64,000 nucleotides of DNA from Chloranthus sessilifolius. Its lineage: Eukaryota > Streptophyta > Magnoliopsida > Chloranthales > Chloranthaceae. Below are positions 35,437 through 47,925 of the stretch, one piece after another. Where the stretch lies: the NCBI GenBank assembly GCA_021018995.1, contig CM037596.1, positions 89,969,184 through 90,033,183 on the forward strand, in the 5' to 3' direction. Both the position numbers and the translations under genes were made by a program. The notes under the pieces are model-generated. The model was given only the letters and a program-made list of their open reading frames with translations, was not told where the DNA came from and ran no database searches. The stretch's first letter is position 1. Each line of letters starts with the position of its first letter.

Positions 35437-35865
35437 TATTGTGATTTTTAATTGTGATGTTTTACTCACAAGTGCACGAATTAGATTGTAGATAGTAGGT
35501 GCGGAGTACGAGATCATTCCCATGAGGACTATTTTAGAAGATCTAAAAAGATGAAACAGTAACTCAAGAAACCTACCAAGATTTAACAGTGCCCTACCAA
35601 TATTATGATTTAGGCAGTTTTGTGAGAAGATAATTACTGACTACAAAATAAAGTTTAATTGATGATTCAAAAATAAAGGTAAAGATGAAGATACTAAATC
35701 CACCTATCTTTGGTTTGTTCTTCCCATAATACAAATCTAAGGATTAAACTATGAGATATACCATTGAAAAGTATCTTTTATGGAAGATAAATGATCAAAA
35801 CTCAGATAGGTTCCACATTACATCCCTGTAATAAGAACTTAATTTCATAGATGAGTTCCATATAT

Positions 35866-36200
35866 AAATCTGGGATCAAGGGCATGACTCGGCACACTTG
35901 ATCTCAGATTTACAAACAAAAATATCTCTAAAGTGGGTAAAAAATTCTAATAAGAATACCACCATAGATCTGAGATCAAGGGCAAGACTCGGCACACTTG
36001 ATTTCAGATTAGGGAGTAATTAAGATAAAATTATCATTACAGATCCAAGATCCAGGGCATGACTCGACACACTCGATCCCAGATCGTAATCGTAAGTAGA
36101 TCCACACGATAAAAATAAGAAGACAATATAGCAATGATTGGGGTAAAATTATCGTCAGAGATCTGAGATCCAGGGCATGATTCGGCACACTCGATCCCAG
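35866..36200. repeat. Four hairpin cassettes in gypsy A 3' LTR
   Basis: Copies at 35866-35910, 35965-36010, 36041-36087 and 36159-36200. The consensus CTGAGATCAAG..16 bp..CTTGATCTCAG folds into an 11-bp stem. Loops read GGCATGACTCGGCACA with small changes. The first copy begins CTGGGATCAAG, leaving a wobble pair. Confidence 0.88.
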
Positions 36201-36710
36201 TTAGTGGCGGGGATTTCATCCGTTCGTGATAGCATAACAACTATAAAATAAAATTTCAAAGTTTAATCCTAGATCTATACTATTAAAAGTATATCCCTCG
36301 GATGGGAATCATTAGATTTCCATCCCTAAGAAATTAGTCACACATGTTGTAATTAAATGACATAAAAAAATAATAAATAGAAAATAACATTTATCTAATT
36401 AATTAAAAATACCTCAACCTTCAATAACAATCCCTTGATCCAAGCTTAATCCACGAGTATAATAATCTTTAGAAACGAACTTTAAAATACTCTCTATTAA
36501 TCTTTAAATTTAACTAGAAATTAATTGAGCAAAAAAATAGAATTTTTGAAGAAAGGAATGCTAAAAAGGTAAAAGGAACAAAGCTCTCAAAAAAATAAAA
36601 ATCTCTATCTCTATGTCTCTTTATCCATCTATCTCCTCCCTCCTCTTGAGTTGTTGTTTTGGCTTTAAATACTCTCCAAGTCTCGCAACTTTCTTATCCC
36701 GAACTGCCAG

Positions 36711-36835
36711 GTCGATTAATCGACCTCATAGAGTCGATGCATCGACTCCCCTACAAATATGCATTAAGAAGTCTTTTCCGTCTCAAACTCTATCCTTTAC
36801 CTCGATTAATCAAGTACAAGGTCGATGCATCAACC
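36711..36835. repeat. Palindrome cluster in gypsy A 3' LTR
   Basis: GTCGATTAATCGAC, GAGTCGATGCATCGACTC, CTCGATTAATCAAG (decayed) and GGTCGATGCATCAACC (decayed), in pairs at 36714-36750 and 36801-36835. The 5' LTR keeps the same four at 49135-49262. Confidence 0.92.
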
Positions 36836-37220
36836 TTCCCAGATTTCCGTGAACTCTAGCCCAACTTTGCATCAGACACTACCTTGATATTTTGGCCATA
36901 ACTTTCTACTCTGAACTCGGATAGACATAATTCTTACGACATTAGAAAGATGACGGAAAGATCTACAACTTTTATGTTTTAGTAATGTCACAAATATGAC
37001 TTCTTGAAGGTCCAAATTGAGCTACAAGTCGCACTAAGTTCTCGATGACCCAAGGTTGCAGTGTTTGATATTATTTTCAGAATTATTGGGCAGTTTTATG
37101 CACTTGGATTGTATTTACCTGAAACACTTCAAATCTAATAATTCTCATTAGATAGCCTTCATCGCACGACTAAATGTAAGTATTTAGGTGTAAAATATCA
37201 TCATATTTCATTACTCATCA

Positions 37221-39390
37221 CACCCCCAAACCTACACTTTGCTAGTCCTCGAGCAAAGCAAATTAAAGAAAATAAATGCGACTTTCATAGGGAGCACGAT
37301 TACACTTAGCCTGTGCAACAAGCCTTTAAACCCGTAGGTGATCCCTAGTAGAGGAGTTGTGTCTCCTGAGGGTTTACAGTGAAGTTACCCTCAAACTTTC
37401 AAAATTTTCAAACCATCGGTAAAATTGAGTTTTCAAAATATAATTTTTGTAACATACATATCATTCAAAAACAAAAGTATTAATTGTTTCAATATGTGAA
37501 TTATCAATCTTAAATATTAATATCATATCAATCTTGCTAGTGTCCATTCAAATTAATCTAATGCTCAAATTATTAGATAATTCATTCATTCATGCTTAAA
37601 CGTGAAGTGTGTGCATATCCAAACCAATATTCATCCATCTCGGAACTAGTCCAAACGGGAAGCCATCAGATCTATTGTCTCGACTCAATCCTCACTTTAG
37701 GTATACTCTCGAAATAGAAATACTCCGATGATGGGTAAGTTTTCGCACACATGTAAGAGATCAATACAAAGAAAATAAAGAAAGGTCTCACATGATAAAA
37801 GAAACACGGTGTATCAAAGAATAAACAGAGGATCTCATACGAAAAAAAAAACACTTGTATATCCTCTGCATGTCATATCAAGTGCCATAAGTAGTATATA
37901 TTGACTCTCCACAAGACAGTTACCAATGCAAGATTGGATTATGAAGGTCTTTTGTAAGGTTCTAATGAGGCTCAGGTAAGGGTAAGAAAGAGATGGAAGT
38001 TGGGATTCAAAATTTTTGAGAAATCGGAAAAGAAACTAACTTTTGATTTTTCTATTTCTTATCTTTTTCTTTTCTAATCTCTCGCTATCTTTTCTCAACA
38101 TTTTTCTATTTTTCTCAACTTTCTTTTCCTTTTTTCTTGTTTTTTTCTTCTTTTGAATTTTATTTTCTTGAAGCACCTCATATTTTTCATTATTTTTTAT
38201 AATTTTCTTTTTCTTTTTCTTTTTCTCCCCTTTTTATATATATATATTTTTGCCATACACTCTCAGTAAACACCACAACTCGGTATCTCTCCACTTACTC
38301 TCTTTTCATTCATTCTCATCCCTCGTTCCTAATTTCTTAGAAATAAGAAGGATAAAGCTAAATTTTCAGAAATGGTGAAGGGATAAAGGTTAACGTGGCT
38401 TATCAAAGAATGTATAAAGATAAATTTTTCAATAGGCTCAAAGGGGTACTAGAAGGATAAATTTATATAAGGTTGGATATTTTAAGCACAAACGAGCCAA
38501 AGATGGCCTTCAATCATATCCTTAAAAGATGATAACCTTGCCTATTTATCTTGAGTAGATATACAGTACGTTATAACACAATAATATGAATTTGGTTGCA
38601 TGCAAAGTCACAAGCCAATGTGAAGTGTATGAGATCATGCAAAATAATACGTATTCAAAGAAAACTCCAAGTTTATGTATTCACTCATCAATGACGGAAA
38701 ATTAGCTCTAAAGATCACCGGGTTTAGTCTCCGCTAAGAACCTAAGATTTAACGTTCAAAACAGTTCATCGATTTCTAAGTCTTAGCTTGGTATAAGTGC
38801 AAAAAATTAATATCTAAGCATGAATTTCATAGTCATCCACAAAATATCACATTAAGCGTCATTATCCTAGATACAAGTAATCAAAATATGACATCGATAT
38901 TCTCAAAATTAAATTCACATGTATCATCAACTAAAGTTTGAAAACAATCGCAAAGTAATTCATGTATGATGGTTCCAAATTTTTTTTTTTTTTTTCACAT
39001 ATAAAAAATCAGAGAAGAAATAAGTGACGCAAGATAGATAATCATACCCCAAACCGAAAAATGACAATGTCTTCATTGATTGAAATAGGAATTGCACCCC
39101 TAAACTTATTGAAAAGTACCTCAACACAAAGATCAAGTGCAGAGAATATGTGCATCAAATTGAACATGACAAACAAGCGAGAATAAAAATTTATTGAAGG
39201 TACTAAACTAAACTAATTTGGGAAGTAAAAACAACCTAAACTAAACTAAAAACTAATATTCTAGAACTAAACATACGAAATAAAGAAATCCTAAATCCTA
39301 AAGAAAAACTAAAACATGAATCCAACTCCTTTAACCATCGTTAGGTGGGCTCATCCACCGTGGTTCACTTAAATTGATGTTCTTAGGCAC
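37221..39390 (-). other. Gypsy A 3' non-coding region
   Basis: About 2.2 kb of AT-rich DNA between the accessory region and 3' LTR without a convincing ORF. A long pyrimidine-rich tract (38040-38255, TTTTCTTTTTC type) and a T run (38979-38995) stand out. Confidence 0.6.
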
Positions 39391-39947
39391 ATGAAACAAT
39401 TTCTCCCAGAGTTCAAGCGGAAATTGATGAGTCACCTCCGATGGTATGGATGGAGGCGTGGAGGCGGTAGGAGATGGAGATGGGGGTGGTGGTGGAATCA
39501 CATCAATCACCTCGATATCGGTAGGGATGCACGGTGTAGGAGTTTTAGAATGATTTGCCTTCTTTCTAGATGGCTTACCCTAGGAAGGAACGATCTTCGG
39601 ATCGAGGTCGATAATTTCAACAGTGCTAGGCTCAAAAGGGACCGTCAGATTAGTGCGGTGCTCCCACTTTTTGGCAATCTCCCCCATCTTTGATAATCGT
39701 GCTCTGGTGAGATAGAATCTACAGGCCATAAGAAGGTTGTGCAAGATGTGATGGAAAGTGAGCCTAAGGGTAAATATAAGGAGAAGATCGATAGAGTTGT
39801 AGTAGGAGAAGGAGTTGAAAGAGGTGCCCCGCAAAAAAGAAATAAGAAAAAGTGTGTGCAGTACGCCTGAGGGATCCCAAAGACTAAAGGAAAGTGGAAA
39901 AGTAGAGTCCCAATAGGAGTCCATTCGAAAAAAAATGAAAAGTGGGG

Positions 39948-40022
39948 GTCGATTGATCGACGCATTGACTCCCAAATTTGGTTGTCGATTAATCGAGTAT
40001 GAACCTCGATTAATCGACTGAG
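39948..40022. repeat. Palindrome cluster after gypsy A accessory ORF
   Basis: GTCGATTGATCGAC, GTCGATTAATCGAG and CTCGATTAATCGAC within 75 bp. Confidence 0.9.
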
Positions 40023-40257
40023 AGTTGTGACAAGCAGTCCAACGTTTTCTCACTAAATTTTTTTTTTATCCTTGACCGCTACTCTCTAATTGCAACATGA
40101 AATCCACAAAAAAAAAACATCAGCAATCCTAAGCAGATTAGAAACACACTTTTTCATTGAGAAACACAGTGATTACAAGGACACTTTTAATTGTACTCCT
40201 AAACAACCTAAACTGAACAAAGAAAAATAAACTAATCCTAAACCTAAACTAAACAAA

Positions 40258-41379
40258 CTAATCATCCCCCTCCTCTTCGGCCTGACGGGCCCTGGCAGGC
40301 ATTTCATCATAACTATCAGGCCACATGCGCTGCCCGATCTGATGGAGGAAGGAACGATCATAGTGGCTTCGACGCAAAGTCGCACTATGTTGTCGCTGTT
40401 GCTCCTCTATTAAGGAATTGATTTGGGCTTGGAGTATATCAATGGACACACCCTCATCGGGTCCCTGATCAAAAGTCTTGGTGGGTTGTCCCTGGCATCT
40501 GTGGACAATGGCGTGGTGGAGCGAGTTGGGCGGTGCATCGTGGGCATCAGGACATTACCAGAGGCGACATCATGCGGTTCCATTGGGTCACACCATAGTG
40601 ATAGAATGCGAGTCCCCGAGATCGTCATCCCGGTAGAACGGAAAACGAAGAAAATTGAGCAGCTTCATTACCAAATGAGGAAAGTAGATCATAGCGGCAT
40701 CACCAGTGGCAGGGCTGGCGACATCCTCATGGCATCGCCACATGCCATCATGAAGAATCCCGGGCATGTTGATCCATGTATTTCAATAGGCACCATAGAG
40801 TGCCTTAACCCGATCACCAATGCGCTCAGAAACGTGGCCATGGGGGTAGAGGTTACTACTGACCACAATATCCCAAAATAAAATTGGATGCGGCAACGCC
40901 GATCGCCTAGTGGCGATCCCCGAAGAAAATACGCCACGACACATATCGTTAATTATATCTTTCTGAGAACTATTGAGCTCTTCACCCAGAGTGTGATTGA
41001 GAGGGCGCTCGCACGAAATGTAAAAAATCTCTGCGATGGTTTGCAGATAAATGCGGCGCGACCACCCATCGATTGAAATAGTAAAATGGGTCTCGACATG
41101 ATGTTCAGCGGAGGCATCCATCCATGTCATGTTTTGATAGAATAACCGAACGATCCGTTCGGGCACTTTGATCACGGGCGGTGTGAGAAGGAAATGGACG
41201 TTAAGAGCCATTGCATAAGCAATGGAGATGGCGCAGACTGGCATGGTCTGAAATGCCGCAAGATCGAAAAGATATTTAGAAGAAAGATCTCGGAATGCGA
41301 AGCAACCATGTGGCTGCTCACGTGGATGACCTGCAGGACGTTGGGAAAGCCGTTGTGGCGCAGAAGATGACGAAGCCAA
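40258..41379 (-). pseudogene. Gypsy A accessory ORF after pol (plant retrotransposon accessory protein)
   Basis: The ATG at 41379 opens a 198-codon frame. An S/P/R-rich head is followed by KYLFDLAAFQTM, IKVPERIVRLFYQNMTWMDA, FTISIDGWSRRIYL and PILFWDIVVSSNLYPHGH, ending ERIGDRVKALYGAY-stop. The same frame continues past that stop (NMPGILHDGMW...FPHLVMKLLNFL) to about 40573. The tail (40449-40258, another frame) has IDILQAQINSLIEEQQRQ, a likely coiled coil. It lies in the sense strand where Athila elements carry their env-like ORF. I see no signal peptide or membrane segment. It resembles the ORF at 54895-53476 of gypsy B (VRLFYQN, NLYP, ALY.A). I recall similar proteins as putative plant transposon protein; function unknown. 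Confidence 0.72.
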
Positions 41380-41504
41380 GAAAGCACTGTCGGAATGTCG
41401 GGGATTGTCAGGGAAAAGACAAGATCAAGATCGAATGAAAGGGAAGAGAGAGTGCTTCTCTTAAGTCAACGCGAAGGTGTCCTTTCTGGATAGTCGCACC
41501 GTAT

Positions 41505-41980
41505 ATAGTCGATTAAGCGACCTTATAGGGTCGATTAATCGACTTCAGTATGAAAAGGCACGGTTTTAACTACATCGCATGGAAACTCGCAATGGCTTCG
41601 AATGAAAAGATGCAACGGCCGGAAATAGAAAAGTCGATTAATCGACACTCGAAGTCGATGCATCGACTCTAATCGAGGCAGTGAAAAAAAAAATGCATGC
41701 ACATAATTTAAGTCGATTCATCTACTCCCAGAGTCGATGAAACGACTCCATTAAAAACAACCTGACAGAATCTGAAAAGGCAGCACGGTCTTCAACACTG
41801 ATTAGTCGATCCATCGACTTTGTAAGTCGATTAATCGACTTGCATAAAAGTAAGCCATCAATAAATGCAGACTGCCTCGAAAAAGGGCCACTCATTATTA
41901 CTGTCGATTAATCGACTTGAAGTGGTCGATTAATCGAGGGGAAGGGTCGATTAATCGACCTCCATTGTCGATTAATCGAG
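41505..41980. repeat. Main palindrome cluster, gypsy A pol to ORF spacer
   Basis: At least twelve sites in 475 bp, mostly GTCGATTAATCGAC or GTCGATTAATCGAG, plus GTCGATGCATCGAC and decayed forms (GTCGATTAAGCGAC, GTCGATTCATCTAC, GTCGATGAAACGAC, GTCGATCCATCGAC). Four TCGATTAATCGA sites are crowded in 41903-41976. Spacer sequence between sites is unrelated. Confidence 0.93.
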
Positions 41981-42171
41981 AAAGAGTGATTTTTTTATTT
42001 TTTTTTTAAAGACGAAATATAAAGAGAAATCAAACAAAATTGGGTTGCCTCCCAATGAGCGCTAGTTTAATGTCGATAGCTTGACCATATGAATTGCTCA
42101 GTCAAGGTGAGCCATTGGATCACCCAAGGAAAGAGTGTCAGAGAATGCCATTACATCCTCGAGGAAAGGTT

Positions 42172-43533
42172 TTAATCTTTGACCATTAAGTCGAAATAAT
42201 TCTCGTGTCTTTGATTGATAACATCAACTGCCCCATTGGGGAGTATTCGAGAGATTTTGAATAGACCACTCCAACGGGTTTTTAGTTTCCATGGAAATAG
42301 GTAAAGTCGGGAATTATATAGTAGAACCTGTTGACCAATGACGAAAGATTTACGTAAAATAGATTGATCATGAACCCGTTTCATACGATCCTTGTACGAT
42401 TTAGCACAGTCATATGCATAAGCACAGATTTCTTCCAATTCATTTATTTGCAAACCCCTCTGGGTACCAGATTTCAGGAGATCGAAATTCAATGACTTAA
42501 TGGCCTAAAATGCTCGATGTTTCAGTTCAACCAGGAGGTGACAACCTTTACCAAAGACCAACTGATAAGGCGACATGCCAATCGGAGTTTTAAACACAGT
42601 TCGATACGCCCACAGAGCGTCGCTCAGTTTTAGCGACCATTCCCTACGGTGCGGATGGATTATTTTCTCTAAAATCCGCTTTAGTTCCCGATTAGATACT
42701 TCAACTTGGTCACTTGTCTGAGGATGATATGGTGTAGCAACTTTGGGTGTGACACCATATTTCTTCATTAATTGGGTGAACACTTTATTGCAAAAGTGCT
42801 TTCCACCATCGTTGATTATTACCTTTGGAATACCAAAACATGAAAACACTTAATCCTTCAGGAATTTGATTACTACTTTATGATCATTCATTTTACACGC
42901 CACAGCCTCAACCCATTTCAAGACATAATCAACCCCGACAAGGACGAACGTATTTCCAAACGAATTCGGGAAAGGACCCATAAAATCGATCCCCCAAACA
43001 TTAAACAATTCAACTTTTAAAATTGGATTGAGCGACATCATGTTGCGCTTTGAGATCCGGCCTAGCATTTGACAGTTGTGACAAGATTTGCAATGCTAAT
43101 GATAATTTTTAAAGATCGTCGGCCAGTAAAAACCACTTTGGAGGATCTTTGCTGCAGTCTTCTTGGAACTAAAGTGACCTGCAAAAGCTAACTCATGACA
43201 GAACGAGATGATCCGTTGTTGCTCAGATTCAGGAATACACCGTCGTATGATTTGATCGGGACAGTATTTGAATAAATACGGATCTTCGAAAAAGTAGTGT
43301 TTCACTCGAGCTATGAAAATAGATTTCTCATTCTTAGACCAATGGTGAAGTAATTGCTCTGTGACTAGGTAATTTACAAGATCCGCATACCAAGGTGGGC
43401 AGTCAATCTCGAACAACTGTTCATCTGGGAAGTGCTCCAAGATCTGAACAAGATCGTTAGATTTCTCAATAATTATTCGTGACAAGTGATCTGCCACCAC
43501 ATTTTCTGATCCTTTCTTGTCTTTGATTTCCAA
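42172..43533 (-). pseudogene. Gypsy A integrase
   Basis: The zinc-binding part (HELAFAGHFSSKKTAAKILQ, 43533-43096) is followed by a core with all three acidic positions. Asp is in [15 protein letters not shown] (43068-42850), Asp in [14 protein letters not shown] and Glu in [15 protein letters not shown] (42849-42505). The C-terminal part FKISRILPNGAVDVIN (42492-42172) has no chromodomain. Single frameshifts or stops separate the four frames. Confidence 0.9.
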
Positions 43534-44066
43534 ATCAAACTCTTACAACAACAAGATTCATCTGATTAAGCGTGCTTTAGCATCTTTCTTAGTGAATAGA
43601 TAATGCAGGGCAGTGTGATTTGTAAATACCATGACTTTAAACCCTAATAAATAGGATCAAAATTTATCCAACGTGAAAACTACTGCCAACAGTTTCTTTT
43701 CGATTGTCGAGTAGTTTAACTGGGCATCGTTGAGAGTACGACTCGCATAGTAGATTACATGCGGTAATTTTTCTATTCGTTGTCCCAGAACAGCTCCAAT
43801 TGTATAATCAGAGGTGTCGCACATGATTTTGAACAGGAAATCCCAATTCGGAGATTGAATTATTATGGCTTTTATCAATTCAGCCTTAATGGTTTCGAAG
43901 GCTTACAAACATTTATCGTCAAAGAGGAATGGGACATCCTTTGAAAGTAAGTTGCATAGCGGTCGCGCTATCTTGTTAAAATCTTTAATAAAATGCCGAT
44001 AAAAATCGGCGTGTCCTAGAAAAGATCTTATTTCCTTAACTGTCCTTGGTGGTGGTAGATTGGCAA
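43534..44066 (-). pseudogene. Gypsy A RNase H
   Basis: SPNWDFLFKIMCDTSDYTIG with AVLGQR, then VIYYASRTLNDAQLNYSTIE and KKLLAVVFTLDKF (43878-43657), typical Ty3/gypsy RNase H. Upstream 44145-43903 carries the RT thumb to RNase H link (IRSFLGHADFYRHFIKDFNK). Confidence 0.9.
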
Positions 44067-45002
44067 TTAAATCAACTTTAGCCTTATCGACCTCGATACG
44101 CTGGGACGATATGATGTGTCCCAAAACAATGTCATCTTTAACCATGAAGTGATATTTTCCCAGTTATGAACAAGGTTCTCCTGACATCGTGCAAGCAATA
44201 GCGACAAATGATTCAAGCAGTCGGCGAAACTATTTCCATGGATCGAGAAGTCGTCCATGAAAACTTTGAGGAATCGTTTGACCATATCCGAAAAAATACT
44301 CATCATACATCTTTGGAATGTAGCTGGTGCATTACAAAGCCCAAACGACATTCGTCAATAGGAGAAAGTACCAAAAGGGCATGTGAGCGTAGTTTTCTCT
44401 TGATCCTTAGGTGTAATGACTATTTGGTTATAACCGAAATAACCATCGAGGAAGCAATAGTAATCATGCCCGGTCAGTCTTTCTAACATCTGATCGATAA
44501 ACGGAAGTGGAAAATGATCTTTCCTTGTCATGAAATTTAACTTCCGATAATCGATACACACTCTCCAACCTGTTTGAATTTTTGTAGGAATTAGTTCGTT
44601 GTCCTCATTCTTCACCACTATGACTCCCGACTTCTTGGGGACCACTTGTGTGGAGCTAACCCATTTACTGTCAGAGATGGGGTATATGACTCCAGTATCT
44701 AAATGTTTTATTACCTCATTTCGGACCACGCCTTGCATTATAGGGTTCAGTCTCCTCTGTGATTCCCTAGAAGGCTTAGCATTGTCTTCCAAATGGATCC
44801 GGTGTATACACACTGTCGGACTAATGCCTTTGATATCTTTTATCGACCATCCGATGGCACTTTTGTAATCTTTGAGCACATTCATGAGTTTACCTTCCTG
44901 ATTCGCATCCAATTTTGATGAGATTATGACGGGTTGAGTTTCATTCTCCCCTAAGTAGGCATACTTAAGATTTTTCGGAAGAGGTTTAAGTTCTAAGGAC
45001 AC
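44067..45002 (-). pseudogene. Gypsy A reverse transcriptase
   Basis: 45002-44355 encodes IGWSIKDIKGISPTVCIHRI, WRVCIDYRKLNFMTRKDHFP, LPFIDQMLERL and the palm start FLDGYFGYNQIVI; a frame change leads to 44351 MSFGLCNAPATFQRCM and VFMDDFSIHGNSF. The YxDD-type site (FMDD) is intact. Overlaps the protease frame by 10 bp. Confidence 0.92.
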
Positions 45003-46072
45003 TTCTTCTCCTCTTTCGGCTTTTCCTTGATTAATTCAATTTGAGCTTCAAAATTTATTTTCTTTTCTTCTCCCAGAAGCGGTGTGGAGTCCAACATGTG
45101 ATTCACTTCTTGGATCAGTTGATCCACATCAAAATTTTCTTCAAAATGCGCAAGACAGGCTGCTAAAGGATCTTTAATTTCGGATGCATGAAATATTTCT
45201 TCCACGATTTCATCGATTAGACAGGCTTGTGCATGTTCGTCATCCTCCATGGGTTGCTTGGCAATATTAAAGATGCTGAGTTCCAATGTCATATTCCTGA
45301 ATGACAGATTCATGATCCCGTTTTGACAATTGATTAGCACATTGGAGGTTGCTAGGAATGGTCTTCCTAGAATCACCGGAATGCTATTTTTTAAATTTGA
45401 TACCGGTTCAGTGTCTAAAATAATAAAATCTACAGAAAAGTAGAAAGAATCCACCTTGATGAGGACATCTTCCATAATCCCTCGAGGGATCTTTACTGAC
45501 CGATCAGCTAACTGAAGGGACATCGCAGTGGTCTTAAGCTCTCCCAATTCGAGCTCCTTGTAAACAGAGTAAGGCAACAAGTTGACACTTGCTCCTAAAT
45601 CCAAAAGGGCCTGATCAATACGATTATCGCCGATGATGATTGAGATTGTAGGACAACCTGGGTCCTTGTATTTAATTGGGAGTTTCGATTGCAACACTGA
45701 ACTAACCTGCTCGGCTAAGAAAGCCTTTTTTAGAATATTGGTCTTTCTTTTGATTGTGACCAATTCCTTCAAAATTTTTGCATAAGCAGGCACTTGTCGG
45801 ATGGCATCCAGGAAGGGAATATTAATTTTTAATTGCTTAAAAATCTCATTTATTCCTTTCACATCGCGATTTTTTCGTGGTGTCATCAATCTTTGCGGGT
45901 ATGGTGCTTTAGGAACAAAACTTTTCTTATATTCACTCTTTTCTTCTGTTATTTCTTTTGCTTGTACTTTTTCTTTAATTTCCTCTTTCTCTTTAAATTT
46001 TTTCTCTCCATCAGACTTCCCCTCCTCCTCTGGTAACACTACTTTGTTATTGACCTGCTTTCCAGATCTCAA
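44993..46072 (-). CDS. Gypsy A protease-containing ORF (359 codons)
   Basis: A Lys/Glu-rich linker (KEKEEIKEKVQAKEITEEKS) precedes a region with IPFLDAIRQVPAYAKILKEL, then aspartic protease IDQALLDLGASVNLLPYSVY (active site DLGAS), SVKIPRGIMEDVLIKVD and FIILDTEPV...IPVILGRPFLATSN. This arrangement is typical of Athila-type polyproteins. It is the longest intact frame of the window and ends four codons past the start of the RT frame. Confidence 0.9.
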   Translation of the reverse strand: MRSGKQVNNKVVLPEEEGKSDGEKKFKEKEEIKEKVQAKEITEEKSEYKKSFVPKAPYPQRLMTPRKNRDVKGINEIFKQLKINIPFLDAIRQVPAYAKILKELVTIKRKTNILKKAFLAEQVSSVLQSKLPIKYKDPGCPTISIIIGDNRIDQALLDLGASVNLLPYSVYKELELGELKTTAMSLQLADRSVKIPRGIMEDVLIKVDSFYFSVDFIILDTEPVSNLKNSIPVILGRPFLATSNVLINCQNGIMNLSFRNMTLELSIFNIAKQPMEDDEHAQACLIDEIVEEIFHASEIKDPLAACLAHFEENFDVDQLIQEVNHMLDSTPLLGEEKKINFEAQIELIKEKPKEEKKCP

Positions 46073-46599
46073 TATTATGATCGCCCGAATTTATTATTGA
46101 TTGTCATCTTGTGATGAAGTTGGTGTTTGTTCAATAACTATCTGACCCCTTGGGTTAGGGACTGATTGGCTAGGAAACGATCATTTTTCTCTTTCAAAGA
46201 GAAAAGTTGTCAATTGCCCAATTTGGGACTCTATTTTAGAGATTGAGGATGTGTGAGAATGAATAAGTTTCAACAGGTCCTCAGTAGGAGTTTGTGTAAG
46301 AGGACGTTAGGCAATATTTCCCAGTGGATTGTTAAATCTGGGTGGTGGAAGTGTTGGCACAAAATTTTGTTGTGGTTGGTTTTGATAACCTCCCATTAGT
46401 TGTGCAAACTAAAAATTCTGATTTAATTGTCGTGGTTGTCAAACCTGATTTTAATTGTATTGAAATTGATTTGGATTATTGAACCCTTGTTCTTGAAATA
46501 GTCCTTGACCATAGTTTTGCTGCGGTCCTTGGTTGAAATTTTGTTGGGGATAGAAGTTCATCCCCTATTTCCTAGGCTGTATTATTTGATTATCTTATT

Positions 46600-47735
46600 T
46601 TCACAAGAAATTTGGGTGGGTTCTCCAACTATTTGGGTTATTCTCATTGAAAACGTTTCCTTGATTCCGCCTATAGTTATTGACAACATTTAGCTGTTCA
46701 GATGTATCTTCATGGTAGTTCTGCATTAAAGGACAATCATCTGCTATATGCATTGGACTTGTACAAATTAAACATGGCTCGGGTTGTGTATCTATCATAT
46801 GCATATTCTTCTTTAATTTTAATTCCTCCACTTGTTGAGTGAGGAAATCAATTTTAGCCATCAGATCCGGAGAATCCTTTACTATGTATAGTCCTCTCTT
46901 CTTGGTTGAACTTCTGGCTTGATCACGAGCTTTGACTGGTTGTTCCCGAATCTTTGTGAAATCTCAGTACTGGGAATCCTCGGCCAGCTTTTCTAGGAAA
47001 GAATAAGATTCATTTTCCTTGAGACTCAGAAATCCTCCACCATTCATTGACTCCACCAGATGTCTATTTGGTAGACTTAGTCCATTGTAGAAACACTGGA
47101 CCAATCTCCACTTTGAGTATCCATTGTGTGGACATTTGAGTAGGAGATCCATGAATCTATCCCAAGCTTCATATAATCTCTCATCTTCCTCTTGCGTGAA
47201 ATCTGTGATTTCACGTCTGAGGGCATTCGTCTTCGCCATGGGGAAGAATTTTGACAGAAACTTTTTGACCATCTGATCCCAGGTGGTTATGGATCACGAT
47301 AGTAGAGAATTTAACCAGGCTTTTGCTTTATCCTTTATAGAGAAAGGAAACAAGCATAGCCTAAGAGATTTTTCACTGAAGTTTTAGTATACAGATGAGC
47401 AGACTTTGACGAAGTCTTTAACGTGCTGGTATGGATCTTCTCTCTCCATGCCATGAAAGATTGGAAGGATTTGGATGACATTTGTACGGATTTCAAATCG
47501 GCTGCCAGGTGTGGTGGGATATACAATGCATGATGGGGTATTTGTAGTGATTGGAGAAAAGAGTTCTTTCAATGTTGGTTCTTTCTCTTGTCCTTGTTTG
47601 ATTTGCCCATTCATGTTGTCAGTCATATTGACTTCAGTGGATGATTCACTTGAAAATTGTCGCCTTGATCTAGCGTCCTTACGATTTGACCGGCAAACAC
47701 GTTCGATCTCAGAATTTAAAGGCTCTAAAATTCTT
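46600..47735 (-). pseudogene. Gypsy A gag
   Basis: An open stretch from about 47735 reads ILEPLNSEIERVCRSNRK before the first ATG at 47626 (MTDNMNGQ), suggesting a lost start codon. Then SRFEIRTNVIQILPIFHGME (47560-47440), and retrotransposon gag proper KKFLSKFFPMAKTNALRREI and EAWDRFMDLLLKCPHNG (47272-46964). 46861-46601 has a zinc knuckle CLICTSPMHIADDC (CX2CX4HX4C). Three frame changes. Confidence 0.88.
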
Positions 47736-47850
47736 TATTTAGATGACCTAGTGTGCATGCAAATGACACACATAGTCGATGTTTCAGGGAAGAAAATCTC
47801 AAGATATATATATATATATATATATATATTATTTTTAGAAAAATTTTGAA

Positions 47851-47925
47851 TCTCGATTGATTAAGGAGCTCGATTAATCGAGACAGAAGTCGATTAATCG
47901 AGTGATAGGCTCGATTAATCGACAC
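47851..47925. repeat. Palindrome cluster in gypsy A 5' leader
   Basis: CTCGATTGATTAAG (decayed), CTCGATTAATCGAG, GTCGATTAATCGAG and CTCGATTAATCGAC lie between primer site and gag, next to a TA microsatellite (47805-47829). Confidence 0.92.

Larger units (their letters stand above)
35437..37220 (-). repeat. Gypsy A 3' LTR (left), 1,784 bp
   Basis: Matches 48057-49645 along its length. It is longer by 195 bp because it has four copies of a hairpin cassette (35866-36200) where the other LTR has two. The purine-rich TTTGGGGGTG (minus strand) abuts its right edge at 37221, as for a 3' LTR. Confidence 0.92.

Noticed and set aside
39391..39693. 100-codon plus-strand frame with a Gly/Trp/Arg-rich stretch
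   Set aside because: It lies antisense in the 3' part of gypsy A; the GGTGG run is low complexity and no family fits.
40423..40881. 152-codon plus-strand frame
   Set aside because: Antisense shadow of the gypsy A accessory ORF, whose minus-strand reading has a recognisable counterpart in gypsy B.
40258..41379. Envelope-like protein
   Set aside because: The position is that of the Athila env-like ORF, but I see no signal peptide, membrane segment or cleavage site, and the sequence matches the other accessory ORF better.
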